A stretch of DNA of 64,000 nucleotides, taken from NCBI GenBank assembly GCA_013399895.1, contig VXBA01000883.1, forward strand, positions 1,188,189 through 1,252,188, in the 5' to 3' direction. The notes below the pieces were generated by a model that did no database searches, was not told where the DNA came from, and saw nothing but the letters and a program-made list of their open reading frames with translations. This stretch comes from Serilophus lunatus (taxonomy: Eukaryota; Chordata; Aves; Passeriformes; Eurylaimidae). The first letter of the stretch is position 1, and every line of letters starts with the position of its first letter. Below are positions 37,963 through 51,654 of this stretch, piece by piece. The position numbers and the translations under genes are program-made.

Positions 37963-39474
37963 CTGTAACATGAGTAATATAAAACAAATTAAATCACTAG
38001 GTATAAATTTTTAAAACTTCCATTCTATTTTTAATTATGAATAAAGAAAAAATAAATATTGCTTATTAAAAGATTAAAAAGATTAAAAGTGCATCTCTAT
38101 CCCTTTATCATTTCTTTACATTGACATGGAAGATATCAGTTGAGATTATAAAGGAGAAAAACTGTCAGTATTTCACAAACCAGTGGTCCACGTTGGCCTC
38201 CCCATCTTATTCCAGAAAACAAGATTAGAAAGGACCCCAAAGGTCTCATCACAAAATGCAACTAACCTTCCATAATTAAAAGTCTCTTATTTTAAACCTG
38301 TTATTAAACTTCCCCTCTAAACCAGCCTGGGCTATTAAACTGGTAGTGAAGGTACCCTTCACTTGCACTGAAATGAACAGACTTTCAGTCATCTTATTGT
38401 AGCTTTTCTGTTTCCTATCCTAGTACACATGAAAATATCCCAACTCTTTCTAAAGCCTGATTTTGAGCAAAAAGCTAAAGTCCATCTTCTAACTCCAACC
38501 TCTTTGGTCACTCCTGTGAGCTCAATTAACATTTCCAATCCCATGAACTACCAACTCTCAGTAACTTACCTTTGAATTATATACTTTTTTCCCCCTGAAT
38601 TGCCTAGGAGAATTTTATGTGTAAAAGGCCAAAAATAAAAAGTTCAAATAAAAAAGGTGTACATGGTTTCTAGACAATCCCCAAAAGAGCAGGGCAGAGT
38701 ATTTTTAATGGAGTTCCAAAATGGTTCAATCTACTCAACAGGATAATTTGAGTGCATTTTAAAGCAATTAGGCATTTTAGTATAATTTTTCAGTTTTCGG
38801 ATACATAAAAAATCCAGCAAAGTCAATTACCTAATGAAAGCACTATGTGTTAAAAATATATAAAGACAAAATGAAACAAATTTGTCAAAAATATAAGAAC
38901 AAGCACAGATTTCCCTCTTTTTTTACAAGTATAAGCTTTTTGGTTATAAATTTCCTTTGGGTCTAGTAAAGTTTTCATTGAAACCTGCCTTAGTATTTAA
39001 CTAGACATAAATTATACTTGAGTTTGACCTCTTCTCATATGGTTTATTCAAGTTCGCTATCAAGAAAAGCTTATAAAAATACTCCACTATATTTTCGTAA
39101 TTTAAAATCCTCTGGTTTAAGAAATGCACAAAGATGAGAGCTAATGAAATTTTGTTTGGACTTTCATGTGGAAATCAATCCATTTCCTGCATGTGAATTC
39201 TATTACTTCTCCATCAAAATTGTCCCTTAATGTATTTGTTTTCAGCATTGGATTACTAATTATCCTGACATACATGATAATTCATATCCTAAATAATCCA
39301 ATGGAAAAACACTTCCCATGAAATTCAAATATGTCCCAAGCCCCCAGAGCATCACACTGATGCTTTAACAGGTATTTCAAATGTCCAAGTGGGAATAAAA
39401 GGAAATATAATGTTTTAGGGAGGCAGTATTTATTCTGTTGTTGCCTAAAGGGGAAAAATGACATTAATACTGAC
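37963..39474 (-). other. GRIN2A last intron, 1,512 bp
   Basis: This intron runs from donor gtcagt (after the M4 exon) to acceptor catgttacag (before the tail exon), in phase 0. Both splice sites look below average: C at donor position 3, and a purine-interrupted pyrimidine tract at the acceptor. An in-frame TAG lies 30 bases in, and AATAAA motifs lie at 39429-39434 and 39043-39048. The rest is AT-rich with a short GATTAAAA-type repeat near 38068-38088. No other coding exon is visible. Confidence 0.9.
39429..39434 (-). promoter_or_regulatory. AATAAA hexamer just inside the last intron
   Basis: The plus strand reads TTTATT. In RNA sense the hexamer begins 40 bases after the intron start and 11 bases after the first in-frame stop. 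A U-rich stretch (ATATTTCCTTTTATTCCC) follows about 20 to 40 bases downstream. It is a candidate signal for intronic polyadenylation; whether it is used is unknown. Confidence 0.25.
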
Positions 39475-39713
39475 CCTGCTGATTGAGAACAGCAGTCCTG
39501 GCCTATCTGAGCAGACTCCAGTGAAGCAGAATCTAAGTTTCCAGTAGAATAAGTGCTCCCACACAAAGGTTATTAAACTGAGTGCCATGGCTGCTGCAAG
39601 CATGTAAAACACTCCTGCCATGTTGTCGATGTCCAGCTGGCTGCTCATGACTTCATTCTTCTCATTGTGACAAATACCAGTCAGCCACAGGGTTTCCAAC
39701 TCTTCCATTTCCC
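39475..39713 (-). CDS. GRIN2A: GRIN2A coding exon, end of S2 and membrane helix M4 (mammalian residues 787-865)
   Basis: This 239-base exon begins with two bases completing a glycine codon, then encodes 79 residues starting EMEELETLWLTGICHNEK and ending SISR. The cysteine in TGICHNE is the second half of the S2 disulfide. The hydrophobic stretch MAGVFYMLAAAMALSLITF is M4, the last membrane helix, followed by the start of the cytoplasmic tail. The cysteines of FCF and GVC correspond to C848 and C853, two of the three membrane-proximal palmitoylation sites (cluster I). The acceptor is strong (ctctccccag). The donor reads AGG|gtcagt, with a C at intron position 3 instead of the usual purine. Reading on into the intron adds nine residues and then a TAG stop at 39445-39447. 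Relative to mammals I noticed one change, valine for isoleucine in ITFVWEHL. The exon is 1,512 bases upstream of the last exon. Confidence 0.97.
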
Positions 39714-42700
39714 CTGGGGAGAGCAAGTAGTCAAACCAGTTAAAATGCAAAAATCTCTGCTCACAGTATTCAAAAGTCTTTGCAAGTTTAAAAATACAGC
39801 ACCATTTAATGCTTCATTTGTGGAGCACTGTAGACTTATCTACTTGGGAGCTGCAAATATAGCAGATTTCAACTCACAGCAGCCTAGTTTAAGATGTCCT
39901 CAGATTTCATAAATTACGTGGGAAGCTGGCTGCTCTAGAAAGCAGGATCTGTGGTTTAGATAGAACTTTCTTCTGCTTGCTATAACTAGTAGCACTTGTT
40001 ACAGAGAGTGGAACTGAGCAAGAAACTGAGTTTAGGAAAGAGCTGAGACAGGTTGTAGGGATCAGACAGAGAGCTCAGTCAGACAAGCATTCTGATATAG
40101 CCAGACTCTTTCATGCCCCCACCTTTCCACTGTTCTACTCTTGCTCCTCCCTGATCCACTCTGACCCCTCCTTTTTGCCTTTCCCTTTAACATCACAAGA
40201 TAAATTTCACACGTTCCCATAATCCCTTTAAAACATGACAAGTTTATTCTTTCCCATCAGAGCCATGAAAACCTTATTTCTTCTTTTCAAGTAAGTTGCA
40301 ACATTCTTGCTGAATCTCTCCTGACATGTCTGGTCTCCGTTATCACCTCTGGTATCTATTATTTTCTAGGGTTTGAGTATCTGAAGATTTGATTTACCGG
40401 TGTCCACGTCTCTTGTTTTATTTTTTACATTGAACAGCCACTAACCAGATAAACTAAATGAATTAGAGGTATCTTTCCAATGCAGTTCTCCTTCTGGATT
40501 TCTGGGTGATGCAGCAACTGTACTCAAATGCTCCCAGTCCTGTGTCTCGTGGTGCCCTGGACATCTCTCTGTGCTTCCTCCTGGCCCTGTGGATCACCGG
40601 TATTTCACTGGTGGGATTTGGCCTCAGATGAAGGACAGTAGTTATGATGAAGGCAGAAGTTGCTACTGCCAGCAAGGAAAGAGGTGAGAAAGAAACTGCT
40701 ATGGTTCCTGCCAAGCTTCTTTTTTTATATTGGATGATTTATTAATTTTCAAGTGTTTAGTGTTTTTCTTCATGAAGCAGTGCATGGGCATACAGAACTT
40801 TTTACTCTCTTGGGGATATAGACAGCTGAGTAATTATAATTTTTAATATTATAAACTTCATTGTTTCTAGAAAATATAGAAGGCAATACAGAGGGGGCAG
40901 GAAGTACAGTATTAATTATCCTGGTGCATTACCCAATTTAAGATATGGCTTCAATTTGGGAGGAAAATTCCCATGGCACAGATCCCTAATCCTTTCCCAG
41001 AGATTAGGGAAAACATTTTCAGTAGTATAATCCATAAATCATTGGAAAAAAGATCAGAAAAAAAATGGCTATAAGCTATACTGACATTTCAGCTACCTTC
41101 AAGCTAGACTAGAAGACCAATGACCTGCTGTGCAAAAGCACTTTGCAGGATAGAGTGTCAGGGCACTAGGAAAGCTGCAGCCCACAGATAATGTGGATGT
41201 GTGAGTTCCAACTGGAAGTGGAACACAAGACTGTGATGGAGAAATTGCTTCTCATAGAATGTGAACGAAAAACTGAAGCAGAAAGGACAAGTACTGAGGC
41301 ACTTTAGCAAAGACATTTCACAAATTTGTAAGAGAGATTATTCAGTCCCTAGCTAATTCTGAGTTTAATTTTGTGCTTGAAGCATGAATTAAACCTCTAC
41401 ATCTACAAAAGGCAATGTATCTTCTCCCAAATTACAGTGCTCAATCTTCAAAATACCTAAGAGCATCCCTAAAGAAGAAAGTCAATCCTAATGAATCTTT
41501 GAAAATCTTCTAATCCAGGACATAGGGACAATAAATTATTAATTGTGACAGTATTGATATTGCACACATAGATAATTGGGGTTCATTATTGCATTTCCAT
41601 ATTTTAGAACATTTGGATTTCTTTTGTTCTGCTAAACCTCAGTGGACTGTTTCCCTCATCTCTCTTTCAAGTCCTCCCCAAGGTCTATGAATAAAACTCA
41701 CAGAGAATATAGAAGAGAAAAGAACTCAAGTCCAAAGAGAGAGCAATATTTCTGGACTGTGTATTAGTAGCTGAAGCTCTGACAATCAGTTCTTGTTACT
41801 TCCCACAGGAAAATTCACATCTCCCATGATTGTCAGGCATCAATTTGATTTGACTGCTGTGCCCTTTTACTATTCATAACAAAATTCACAAAGGAATTTA
41901 AACCTCTTTTTTATTACTGTTTCCTCTGTGTTTCTTTCCCTTTGGCATGTACTTCTAAAGTAACTATTGATAATCCACCAACCTTTCCAAAAACATCCCT
42001 ACAGAAATGAACTAAGCTTGTTTTGAGTTGAGATAAATGACAGTGCCCTGGCAAGCTATGAAGAATAAAACATTCCAGAGTCTCACAGATCCAGCTATTG
42101 CAATATCCCTTCCATTATATTTGACAATGACAGCAATCACTGTTAATTAATGCCCAAAAGGAATCCACATTTTTATGGATTGCAAAGCACTTTGAATCAT
42201 TGAATTGTCATATTTACATAAAATGATATTATCTTGGGAATGGATAGATTAGGCTGGTAATTCTGGTGTCTCTACATAAAGCAGTTGCCATTTGCAGTAT
42301 ATATAAATATATGCGTACAGTATATATTTATTTATGTGTGGGGTATACACAGAAACACAGACAAAACAGTTACTAATTTAACCATAATAACACTTCAGCA
42401 TAGTTGACCCTATAAAACTGGCAAAAACACCCAATACTCTTATTGCTTTTCCTCCTCTTGCATTTTAAACCACATTATTTACAAAGGCCATATAATTTTT
42501 ATTACAAAATTCTCAGGCACGAGAATTTTTTTTATCTGGAGTGTCAATTCATTCCTTATTAAAATCAGAAACTTCCAAACTTAGCCAGGAGTTGGAATTC
42601 AAAACATTCAACTTTGAGGCTAGTTATAATTTTGTTCAGGTAAAAAAAATATTTATAGAATCAAGTTCTTTTTGAGGAATGTTGACTTTCAAATCCTTTT

Positions 42701-43800
42701 GGGTGGTCTGACTTGTGAGATGAATGTGTAGGGTGATGACACCTATAGTAATACACTGGGTTTGGCAATTGAAAGGCCGGTCATTTGTGGTTACCAGGCA
42801 CTGGAGAGTTCAGTCATCTCTGTGCATAATACTCATTACAAAGTGAACGTTCCAAGTATTAAAAAGGATAGACCTTGGAAATCTAAGTCAGCAACCCCAA
42901 TATACATAAATGCCAGGCCTCAGTGAACCAGTGTTAATGGAGTTCAAGTCTACATCTAATAGGGAGGTCTCAAGTTACTCATAAATATTAATCAGGCTTA
43001 TTTTAAGGCTTTTTTTTTTCACTTCAGGCACTTACTGAAAGGAATGCAATGTCACAATCATTGCCTACCTTCATTCATGTGTGGACTAGATTAACGTTTA
43101 AATGAACAGTTGCAGATCTCAGCAAGAAAATACATCATGACAACAGCAGATTAGAAAATTAAGAGTTCCAAAGTATTTGATAAAAAATATAGGGGTTTTT
43201 TTTCTGTTTAATATGTCCACAATATATTTAACCTGAAAAGTTCCCATGATGCCTACAATAAGAGATATTTAAAAATTCCATAGCACTGTAGCATAAAAGA
43301 TCTGTCTCATTTATAGTGTAAGAATGAGTATAAGTAGGTGTTTTAAAGATCCCTAGCTCAAGCAGTATTGAACCTCTGCACTATTCACTCAAAACATACT
43401 TCAATTAATTGCAACATTCCAGCTCTCTCACTGGTAATTCAAGACTATTTACAATGGTCTTAGGTTATAGTGCAACCAGTGCACAGATTGTGATTCTTGT
43501 GATTCTCCTGGGTTTGTTCCTGTGGCTGTGGTGCTCTCTGCTCTGACTGCTATTTGCACAGAAATGTGCCAGTTGGCCATTCAGCCTGAATATCCCACAA
43601 ATGCCTTGCTTTCTAGATTGCAGTGTGACCTCTGTAGCCTATTTCCCACATTATCATCCTGGGAAGGCTTGATAAACTGTCCAGTGTGTCCCATGAACAA
43701 TTTCATCACAATAAAAATATAATTATCCAGACAAAGAAACTATACAGATCAGAGGGTAGAATTACATGCTTCTTCATGGCCCTTAGCAGATTTTGCAGGC

Positions 43801-43813
43801 TGTGTGTGTGTGT
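43801..43813. repeat. Short (TG)n microsatellite in GRIN2A intron
   Basis: Six and a half TG units in intronic sequence. It explains the alternating valine/cysteine run seen in overlapping open frames there, which are not genes. Confidence 0.85.
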
Positions 43814-44241
43814 CACCTATCCCATCCTCTGGGGGCTGAGACACATGCTGCCCTTTTGCAGTGTGTCACTGTCTCTTGGAATTGTGTCAGTTCTCGGGGG
43901 TTCTTTTCAGGGGATTACTGGTATTCTCAGATTCCTTTCATCTCCAAGGCCCAGCATCTTGTAAAGTTCTGGTATCCTTCCATACTTCTCAGCCTTGCTC
44001 ATGAAACAACCTTCCCAAAAGAGGCAGTGTCTTCCCAAGTGATGGGCCAGCAAAAACTCTCTAACTTAAGAGTCATGATGATACTTTGTTTCCTGAGTGT
44101 TCTTTTCCACAATGTCTCACATGCCTCTAGGAAGACGGATGCAAGCTTAAAATTATATATAATTTCTAAAAAGAAATGTCAAGCTGATAAAATCCATCAC
44201 TCTCCACAAGTAGTTATAGAAAGTCAATTTGAGGCAAGACC

Positions 44242-44257
44242 TTTTTTTTTTTTTTTT
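44242..44257. repeat. T16 homopolymer in GRIN2A intron
   Basis: Sixteen consecutive T, flanked by GACC and GAGAGGGAATAAC. It is not next to any exon, so it is not a splice-site pyrimidine tract of the annotated exons. No flanking transposon sequence was recognised. Confidence 0.9.
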
Positions 44258-46954
44258 GAGAGGGAATAACAGTTTTTCAATACTTGGTCTGATGCCTTCC
44301 TCTTGATTAGTGAAAAAATAAAAATTTTCATTATCATCCAAGTAGGTCCCTAGTTAAAAAACTAACACAAATAAAGATATGAAATATTTTCATAAATACT
44401 AAAGATTACAATTCACGAGTTCTTATTTTTCTTCTTTAAAAGACAGGTGTTTTTTTGCTCTACTTCAACAGGCAGGTTAAAGCCATAGGCTCCTGCAGAT
44501 AATCACTGACTGCTCACAGGCTGCCTCAACTGCTTCCTCAGGAACTCTGGAGGGGTATTTTCATCATGTTCTTTGCTTAATTTTAATCTATTTAATTATG
44601 CTCACACATAAAGGAGAAAAAAAAAAGTATTTTATATGTCACCTTTGTATCAAAAAATAAATAAAAAACTAGCACTTCATGTGCCATTGGCACATGAAGG
44701 CTGATCTTAGGGTGGCTCAGAGGGCTAGCCTGTCCTTTCCCTTTATCACAACCCAAAGCCTGGCACTGAGGGGCCAATAGAATGTAAGGGAAACAGTAAA
44801 CCTAAAAGGAACTAAGGAAAACGTAATCTAACAGGGATTTCTCTGGCAGCGGCCTGTCTGAAATGGGCTCCTGCTCTCTTGAGCATGGATGAGAAATTGA
44901 GTTTACAATCCAACAACCAAGGTCCATTGCACACAAACACCAGGCACCACCTGAGCCGTGGAACTCCCAGTGCCAGGTACACCTGCACCATTGTCAGGTC
45001 CTGCAGCAGGAGTATTGGTAACCACAGCTGCATGGACAGTCATCCGCCTCAGACTCCAAAAACCATTGCCTTGCATCAATGAAAGCTGTCTGGAAAAACA
45101 AATTCTCTCATGCATTGTGTTGTTTCACACCCTACAACATCATCATCCCTTCTACATGCAGCCTGTACACCCTGCAGGAGGCGCATGCCCTGGACAGGCA
45201 AGGAAAGGATCTCTGCCCAAGTGGGGAGAGCACAGCTGCAGCCCAACATTCTTGTTGTTTTATTGGTTAAGTACCACAGACCTCCAGTGTCAGCACTTCC
45301 CCATGCCTCACATAAGGTGCAGGGCAGGAGATCACAGTGCAGGTGTCAGAGCAGAAGGTGCAAACGGAATGGGCTGGTACTGACAGTGTGAGGGGTGCTG
45401 ACTCCTGTGCAAGCCGCCAACTGGAGGTCCAGCCTGAGGAGCCAGCATGCCAGTAACGAAAACTGGCATATACCAAGTATAGATCTTGAATAGAAGGGTT
45501 AAATAAATATATTCAAACTGATCAGATGAAGGGCATCATCTTCAAAAGACTCTAGTGGCACCAACACAATCGTCCACTTATTCAGACTGGACAAAAGGTA
45601 GTTTCCAAATTTAGGGGCAGACTGCTCCATGTTTACTCTGGTGAGAACTCCCTCTAAGTGCTAGAGAAGGAGGGTAGCACCCTAAAATAAAAAAGTCTTC
45701 ACCCTGAATAGAGGGGCCAGCAGTCAAATGGGTTGATGTGCATTCAGTTCAATAAGCTCATCAATTCCAATTTGACCCAGTTACATGATCCATACAGAAT
45801 GTTTCAGAGAAGAGATTATATAAAAGCAGAGCAACTTATCAAATTCATCCTGGATCCCCCCAAAACAATCTCTCTTACTCTTATTTTCTGAGTTATTTCC
45901 CCCTGTAAAAATAGCAAGAGGAACACATATGACTGACAGCAATAAACTTACAGTGAGCTAATGACTTCACTCTGCATGTCCCCATTAGCTAGGGATGAAT
46001 TAACACAACTCCTAAGCACGACTTGCAATATTACAATCCCTCTAACTCTTGTTCAGCTACACAGACGCCCTCCACTTATACACTCACACTCTTCAGTCAC
46101 ATTTGTTCCACCCACTGCTTAAGGAGGACACTAAATATATAAACAGAAAATCACTGTGATTGTGGGTGTATTCTGCCTGAGCAGCACGCACTGAAAATAT
46201 GTCCTTATAATCACACACGTATTTTCTTCTTGGGGTTTAACAGCCCGTGTGACTCACACTGCTACATTTCCTTATAATATAGATGGCAACTTGGAAGGCT
46301 TATGCTAAAATACAAAAAAAAAATAGCAAAGAGCTTTCCTCTTCCAGATGTGAGGGGGTAAATCTCACTTCCACAGTTACCTATTACCCCTAAGGAGTGG
46401 GAAGCAATTATCCTCCCAGGGATAACAATTCTCAGCATACTAAGTCATCCTGAAAGCACATAAAGATTAACCAGAATTGAAAGTTATTAAGAAAAGGATT
46501 AAAGACTCTGCGAAAACTCAAACCAGTCTTCTTTACATCTCTGTGTCTCTTATCACTCTAAAGTTTGTAGCTTTAAGAGTTAAGGTCTTAATACAGCTAA
46601 ACCATCTGCCCTCTTTTCCTGGAGATCTCTTCCCACACTATCTTTTGAACTGAGGTCTCAATCTGCAGGTAGTGCAATAGGTTACAAATATCCCATGCAT
46701 AATCTGGCCAGTTGGTTGATTTTCTCCCACTCCTCCCCAAAATTATTCTCTTTATCCAGCATTTTCCATTCCTTGTTTCCATCTATTTCTGCTGTCATGA
46801 GTGTTTCATTCATCTATTCTGCTGCATCCCTCTTAGCTAAAGAATTCCTGCTGTCTTTCTCTCCATCCCGTGCATATTCTGAAACTCCTCTTGCTCTCTT
46901 AATCCCAAAGAAGCTTCAGCATTTGCAGCTCAATAATCGCATTTTCTCACCAAT

Positions 46955-47035
46955 TAAAAAAAAAAAACACAAAAAAAAAAACAAAACCAAGAAAGACTGA
47001 AAGACAAAAGAAGACAGAGAGAAAGAGAAAGCTAA
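46955..47035. repeat. A-rich then GA-rich low-complexity tract in GRIN2A intron
   Basis: Two A runs of about 11 bases are interrupted by CAC, followed by a purine-rich stretch with repeated AGA and GAA. A low-complexity region, with no coding meaning. Confidence 0.75.
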
Positions 47036-50000
47036 ACCCTGCTCACCTACCAGGCACCACTGGTTCTACAACAAATCCCAAAGATGCAATGCTATGGGTT
47101 TCAGAAACAATGTCTTTCAATGCCCTTTGCAGGATATGTTTTAGAAAAGCACTACTCTGCTTTAAATGGCACATTCAGTCCAATCCAGAGGAATGTTAGC
47201 AATGCCTGGGCCTTCACACAACTGCCAAAAGTTCCTGCTACTGAAGGCTTGGAGGGACATGGGTGCCTTTCCAAATGCTACAGTCCCACAGTCACGGATT
47301 TGCTGTGTGCCTCAGCCTTTCCTGCACTATGGGATGGAAGCTGTCTGCAAACAGCAGGTGAGAGCTGCCAGGGTAACACACTGAGAGCTGGGGACGTCAG
47401 CCTGCCCAGCTGCTCCTACAGAGGTTGATAAAAGAAATCAAAGCATGTCTCATGCGATTCTTCAGCGCACAACGTGTCTGTTCTGACACATTCCTGTGGC
47501 TGTGGGCGGAAGATCCAAACAAAATGATGGTGCTGTTTCTTAGCAGCCATATCATTTTAGTTGCTTTTGAACTCCTGGGTGCTTCTATTTCTCAACAGAA
47601 GATTGAGAAATTGTCTTCCGTGTCTCAGGAGAAATATTTTTACTCCTCTGTTCAAAAATAATGGAAGTTTTGTCTTTGTGACCACAGCAAGCCAGAAAAA
47701 GAAGCATAACTACCACTGCACTTTAGAGAATCATCCCAATGATCAACTATTTTAAATAAAGCTGCAGATGCTAATCATCAACTCAAAGCTTTTGCAGATA
47801 ATGATATGTGCTGTACAGTTTGCAAGATCAACAAAGCCAGAAATTCACCCATATCTCCTTTACACAAGAAAAAGCAACTCCTAACTATTAAAAAGACTCA
47901 GTGTTCCAAAACTATTAATCTTGTACTAACAAATTCATAGTGATCTCAGCTTCTCATGAACAGGGATATGTATATGAACTTGCACAGATGAAACATTTTT
48001 AGGATAATTATATTTTTGAACCAAGTAAGTAGCTATTCTTTAAATTCCTCAGCAACTCCTTCCTATCCTCCTTTCCTCTGTCTCTTTTCTTCTGTGTTAG
48101 AGCAACAAATTTGGCATCTTGTAGCCTGCTTCCTTCCACTGAGACGTCGCAGTTGCTTTCACAATGTGATTGCTAATTGTCAGTACACTTTGTCCACGTA
48201 GTAAAAGTATCCTCAGAATGAGAACACAGCTCATGTAGACACATATAAACCACCCAGCCTAACCTTGAAGTTATCCCTAACATAAGCCTACATCCCTCTG
48301 TATTTACTTCATTTTTTTTCAGTGCCAACAAGATTAAAAAAAGTGATCAAAGCCATCGATAATGCATAAAAAGCATCACTCTTTGAGAAGCAGATAAAGA
48401 TGCCCCTGCATGAACAAGTCATTAATTCTGTAGCAGGATGTTTTACATCAGCAAAGAGGGAAAAGGTTCCTATCCACCGCACAAAAATTTCATTTCGATG
48501 TGTAAATGATCCAGCTTGGATAAGTGAATGATGTAGGAGCAGGAAGGAAAAGTCAAATGAGAAAAATCATAGAAGAAAGACACATGCAGAGGAAATTGGA
48601 AGCTCTAAAATACATCTCAAAAAGCCTTTTCAGTACTGGATAAATGATAAAGAGAGATGAGATCATGCCTTTTTTGTAGGTGCCATCAGATAATAAATCA
48701 CTTGTTCTTATCCAAGTATCTAGTAAAATCCAGAAGGTTTTCTCCTCTTATTAACATAGCATTCGTATAAAGAAATTGTTTGTTGAACTCATTAGGATGC
48801 TTTTTTCTTATAGTTATGAAACTCATTATATTTACAGTCATTCATTGAAATTATTCCATACTGTGATGAATGCTTTATTACACACACGGAATAGTAATTC
48901 AATACTACCAGGGGCTTTGCTGGTTTAGAGGCTTAATCTTAGAGAATAATATATTCTGCAGAGGGCATACACGTGAAAAAAGCATTTCTGCCTTCATTTT
49001 TGTTTGCCTATTTACTTAAACAACCTCATTCAGGCTCCACTGAGGCTTTCCCAGGAGTATCATTTTAAGATGAAACTTCCCCCCAACTATACTTGCTTTT
49101 AGTCTAGATAACTTCAAAGAGATTTTTAGTGATAGAGCAAAGTGGTGTTGGTCTGAACTCTGAGTTCATCCCTTCTAGTTCACCAAAACAGAGTTATGTA
49201 AGTTCATAGCTAAAAAGATTATCCATTGAACTACTGAAGTTAGATGTAGATTACAAAATCAGGTCATGCTAGTTCCGGGCAATTACTCTTTACATTTAAT
49301 TTCTTGGTATTTTGTTCCAGTTCACCTGCAATGTACTTTGTGAATCAGTAGAAGAAATTTCATTCTTATGGGTCTTTCATTGTTTCTTTTTCTTTTTTCC
49401 TTGCATTTATGTGTTGTTGGGGTTTTTTTTCCTGAAAATTATCATCTAGACCTGTGACACAATGAAGTGAAACAAGGCAGCAAACATTTCTGGGACTGAA
49501 AGAAACAAACCTACAATAATCCCTACACATCATATGTCCAACCACTATTCTCTTTATTAGCCCCTGCTCCAGTCTCTGAAAAAATTAACGTTCCTTTACA
49601 CGAGTAAATTAATGTTTTAACATCCATGGGTTGTTCAGAGTAACTTCTAAAGGTACTGAAAAGATGCCATAAATGCATTCAAATCCTCCTGGGTTTTGCA
49701 TTCAAAATGTTTGCTTATCTTCTGGAGTAATATCTGAGCAAGATAAACAGGGAAGCAGACATTTCATGACAAGGTTTTATTCATCTGAGTGTCCACTGTA
49801 TCTATTCTATAAATTATTCATATGGAGGTTTCGATACAGAATTTCATAGACAATTCATCTGTTTTGTTTTCAGCTACTAAAAATGGGTTAAAGATATAAG
49901 CATTTGGATGCTGTGTAAGTCTGTAGATCAAAGGGTAAATACAGGGTAGGCTTTTTCTCACTCTCTTCCTATCCGCTTTGTTTCCTCTCTGATACTCTGA

Positions 50001-50049
50001 GACAAAGAAACTCAAAAATGTAGCACCTTTGGTATTTTGAGAGTTTTTT

Positions 50050-50084
50050 CTTAAACAGCTTAAATAGCTTTTCCTTAAATAGCT
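50050..50084. repeat. Three close copies of CTTAAAYAGCT
   Basis: Copies start at 50050, 50059 and 50074; the first two overlap by two bases. The sequence lies inside the 12 kb GRIN2A intron. It is a short local repeat of unknown meaning. Confidence 0.7.
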
Positions 50085-51654
50085 TCAACTGCTTTCCCTT
50101 CTATTTCATTTATTTTCTTTCCTTGTGATTTGATTTCTTTTTGTTGGATGAGAAGTATCACAAATGATGAAAGAGGAAGCATGAAGGAAATGCAAAGTGA
50201 AAAGAATGAAAACCTGAGTGATGCTCCGGCAACATCTAGAGGGGTTAGCCCCACTAACAAAAAGCACCCAGATCCTCCTTCAGGATACAGAAGCTTTTTC
50301 TTCTATAGCATGGGACAAATAATTCAACTTATCTGATTCAACTTGCCTATCTAAAACTGTGTCAGAATTATTGCAACTAACAATTCTTAATAGCATTACA
50401 AAAAGAAAAAATATTCTATTCACAAACAGAAAAATAAAGCTAATAATGGCCAATTAACTGCAACTGTTCAACACAACAGTATGTGAATGCTCAAAATGCA
50501 GCCATTGCAGAACATCTATTCATTTCTCCACCCAAGTAAGCAATGTTTCTTCATAAGCCTCTCTAAATCCAACAGATCGATAATGATGACACTCATCTCT
50601 CTGTATGTGCACAAGGCAAGATGCACCAGTCATGGTGATTACACCTCCTCCAGTTGTTTAATATTGTAATAGGAATAAAATCCATGTGCTGGAAGACTAA
50701 CACACCTATTGTCTGCAGTATGAAAACTAATGTTGTGTTTTTATGGAACAGGAGGCCACTGTGCTACGGTCCTGCACTCTGCAATTCCTATTATAAAATT
50801 TACCATTCTTAGTCTCGACAGCTTGTTATTGGTGAGCTTAAGGCCATATTGACTTTCCAGTAAAGCCCCTCCCTTTCACTGATAGAGAAACTAAAGTCAA
50901 CACATGAATCTATGTAAAAAAAAATAATTATGTAACACATACTATACTCTAATTTAGTAGAATATTTTAGTCAGTCGTATTTTATCACCATATTTCTACT
51001 TGCTTGCACATATGAAAGGCTTGAAGTTTCATTGTGGCAAAGAATTACTTCTACAATCAAAAAGGAGTTCAAGCCCTATGTGGAGACAGAGTCATCATTA
51101 CTGTTTACAAATACATCAGAAGTGCACTTAGTTTTCTTCTGCAGGGCAGAAGTGCCAAGAGGACCTACAATGCTTCTATTTTGTGTTGGAATGAAAAAGC
51201 GTTGTTTGAAATTCAATGAAATCAGTCAACCTACATCAATTTCACAGGTATTCTTTTAGCAGAAGTTTAAATGAATCCACTGTAGATGAGAGAATCACTC
51301 ACACCAGTTCAGAACTGAGCTAAAGACTTTTTAATAGCAAAACAGTCATGCAGAAAGAGAACTCGTCTACCAAGGAAAAACTCCACAGATATTGCTCAAA
51401 GACAAAAATAAAGAAAAAAAATTGATTTATAAATGCTCTCTAACACTAAGGCCAGCTCTAATTTGTGATGTACATGAAAACACTTCCTGAAACTAGATGC
51501 TGATGTCCTTGGCAGGGAGGTGAGTTAGGAGAGTGGAAGAGAATTCCTGTCTCAGCATCAAGAAGTGATTTTACTCATTTGTTTTACTTTTTTTTTTTTC
51601 TTAAGACTGCAAGAGAACAGCACTAAAAGGCTCAGAGCTACTAACACTGAATTA

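Noticed and set aside
37963..37971. ATG just upstream of the last exon as a possible start
   Set aside because: It lies in the intron, across the acceptor tgttacag. Homology to GluN2A begins exactly after that AG.
44242..44257. T16 run considered as a splice-site pyrimidine tract or retroposon tail
   Set aside because: No acceptor-exon structure follows on the plus strand and no transposon body is recognisable next to it.
43793..44269. 158-residue plus-strand open frame, the second longest seen
   Set aside because: It begins at TTG, runs through a TG microsatellite and a T16 homopolymer, and is antisense to GRIN2A intron sequence. It looks like chance.
44958..45383. 141-residue plus-strand frame in a GC-richer intronic patch
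   Set aside because: Several overlapping frames of similar length exist on both strands there, which is the signature of stop-poor composition and not of coding.
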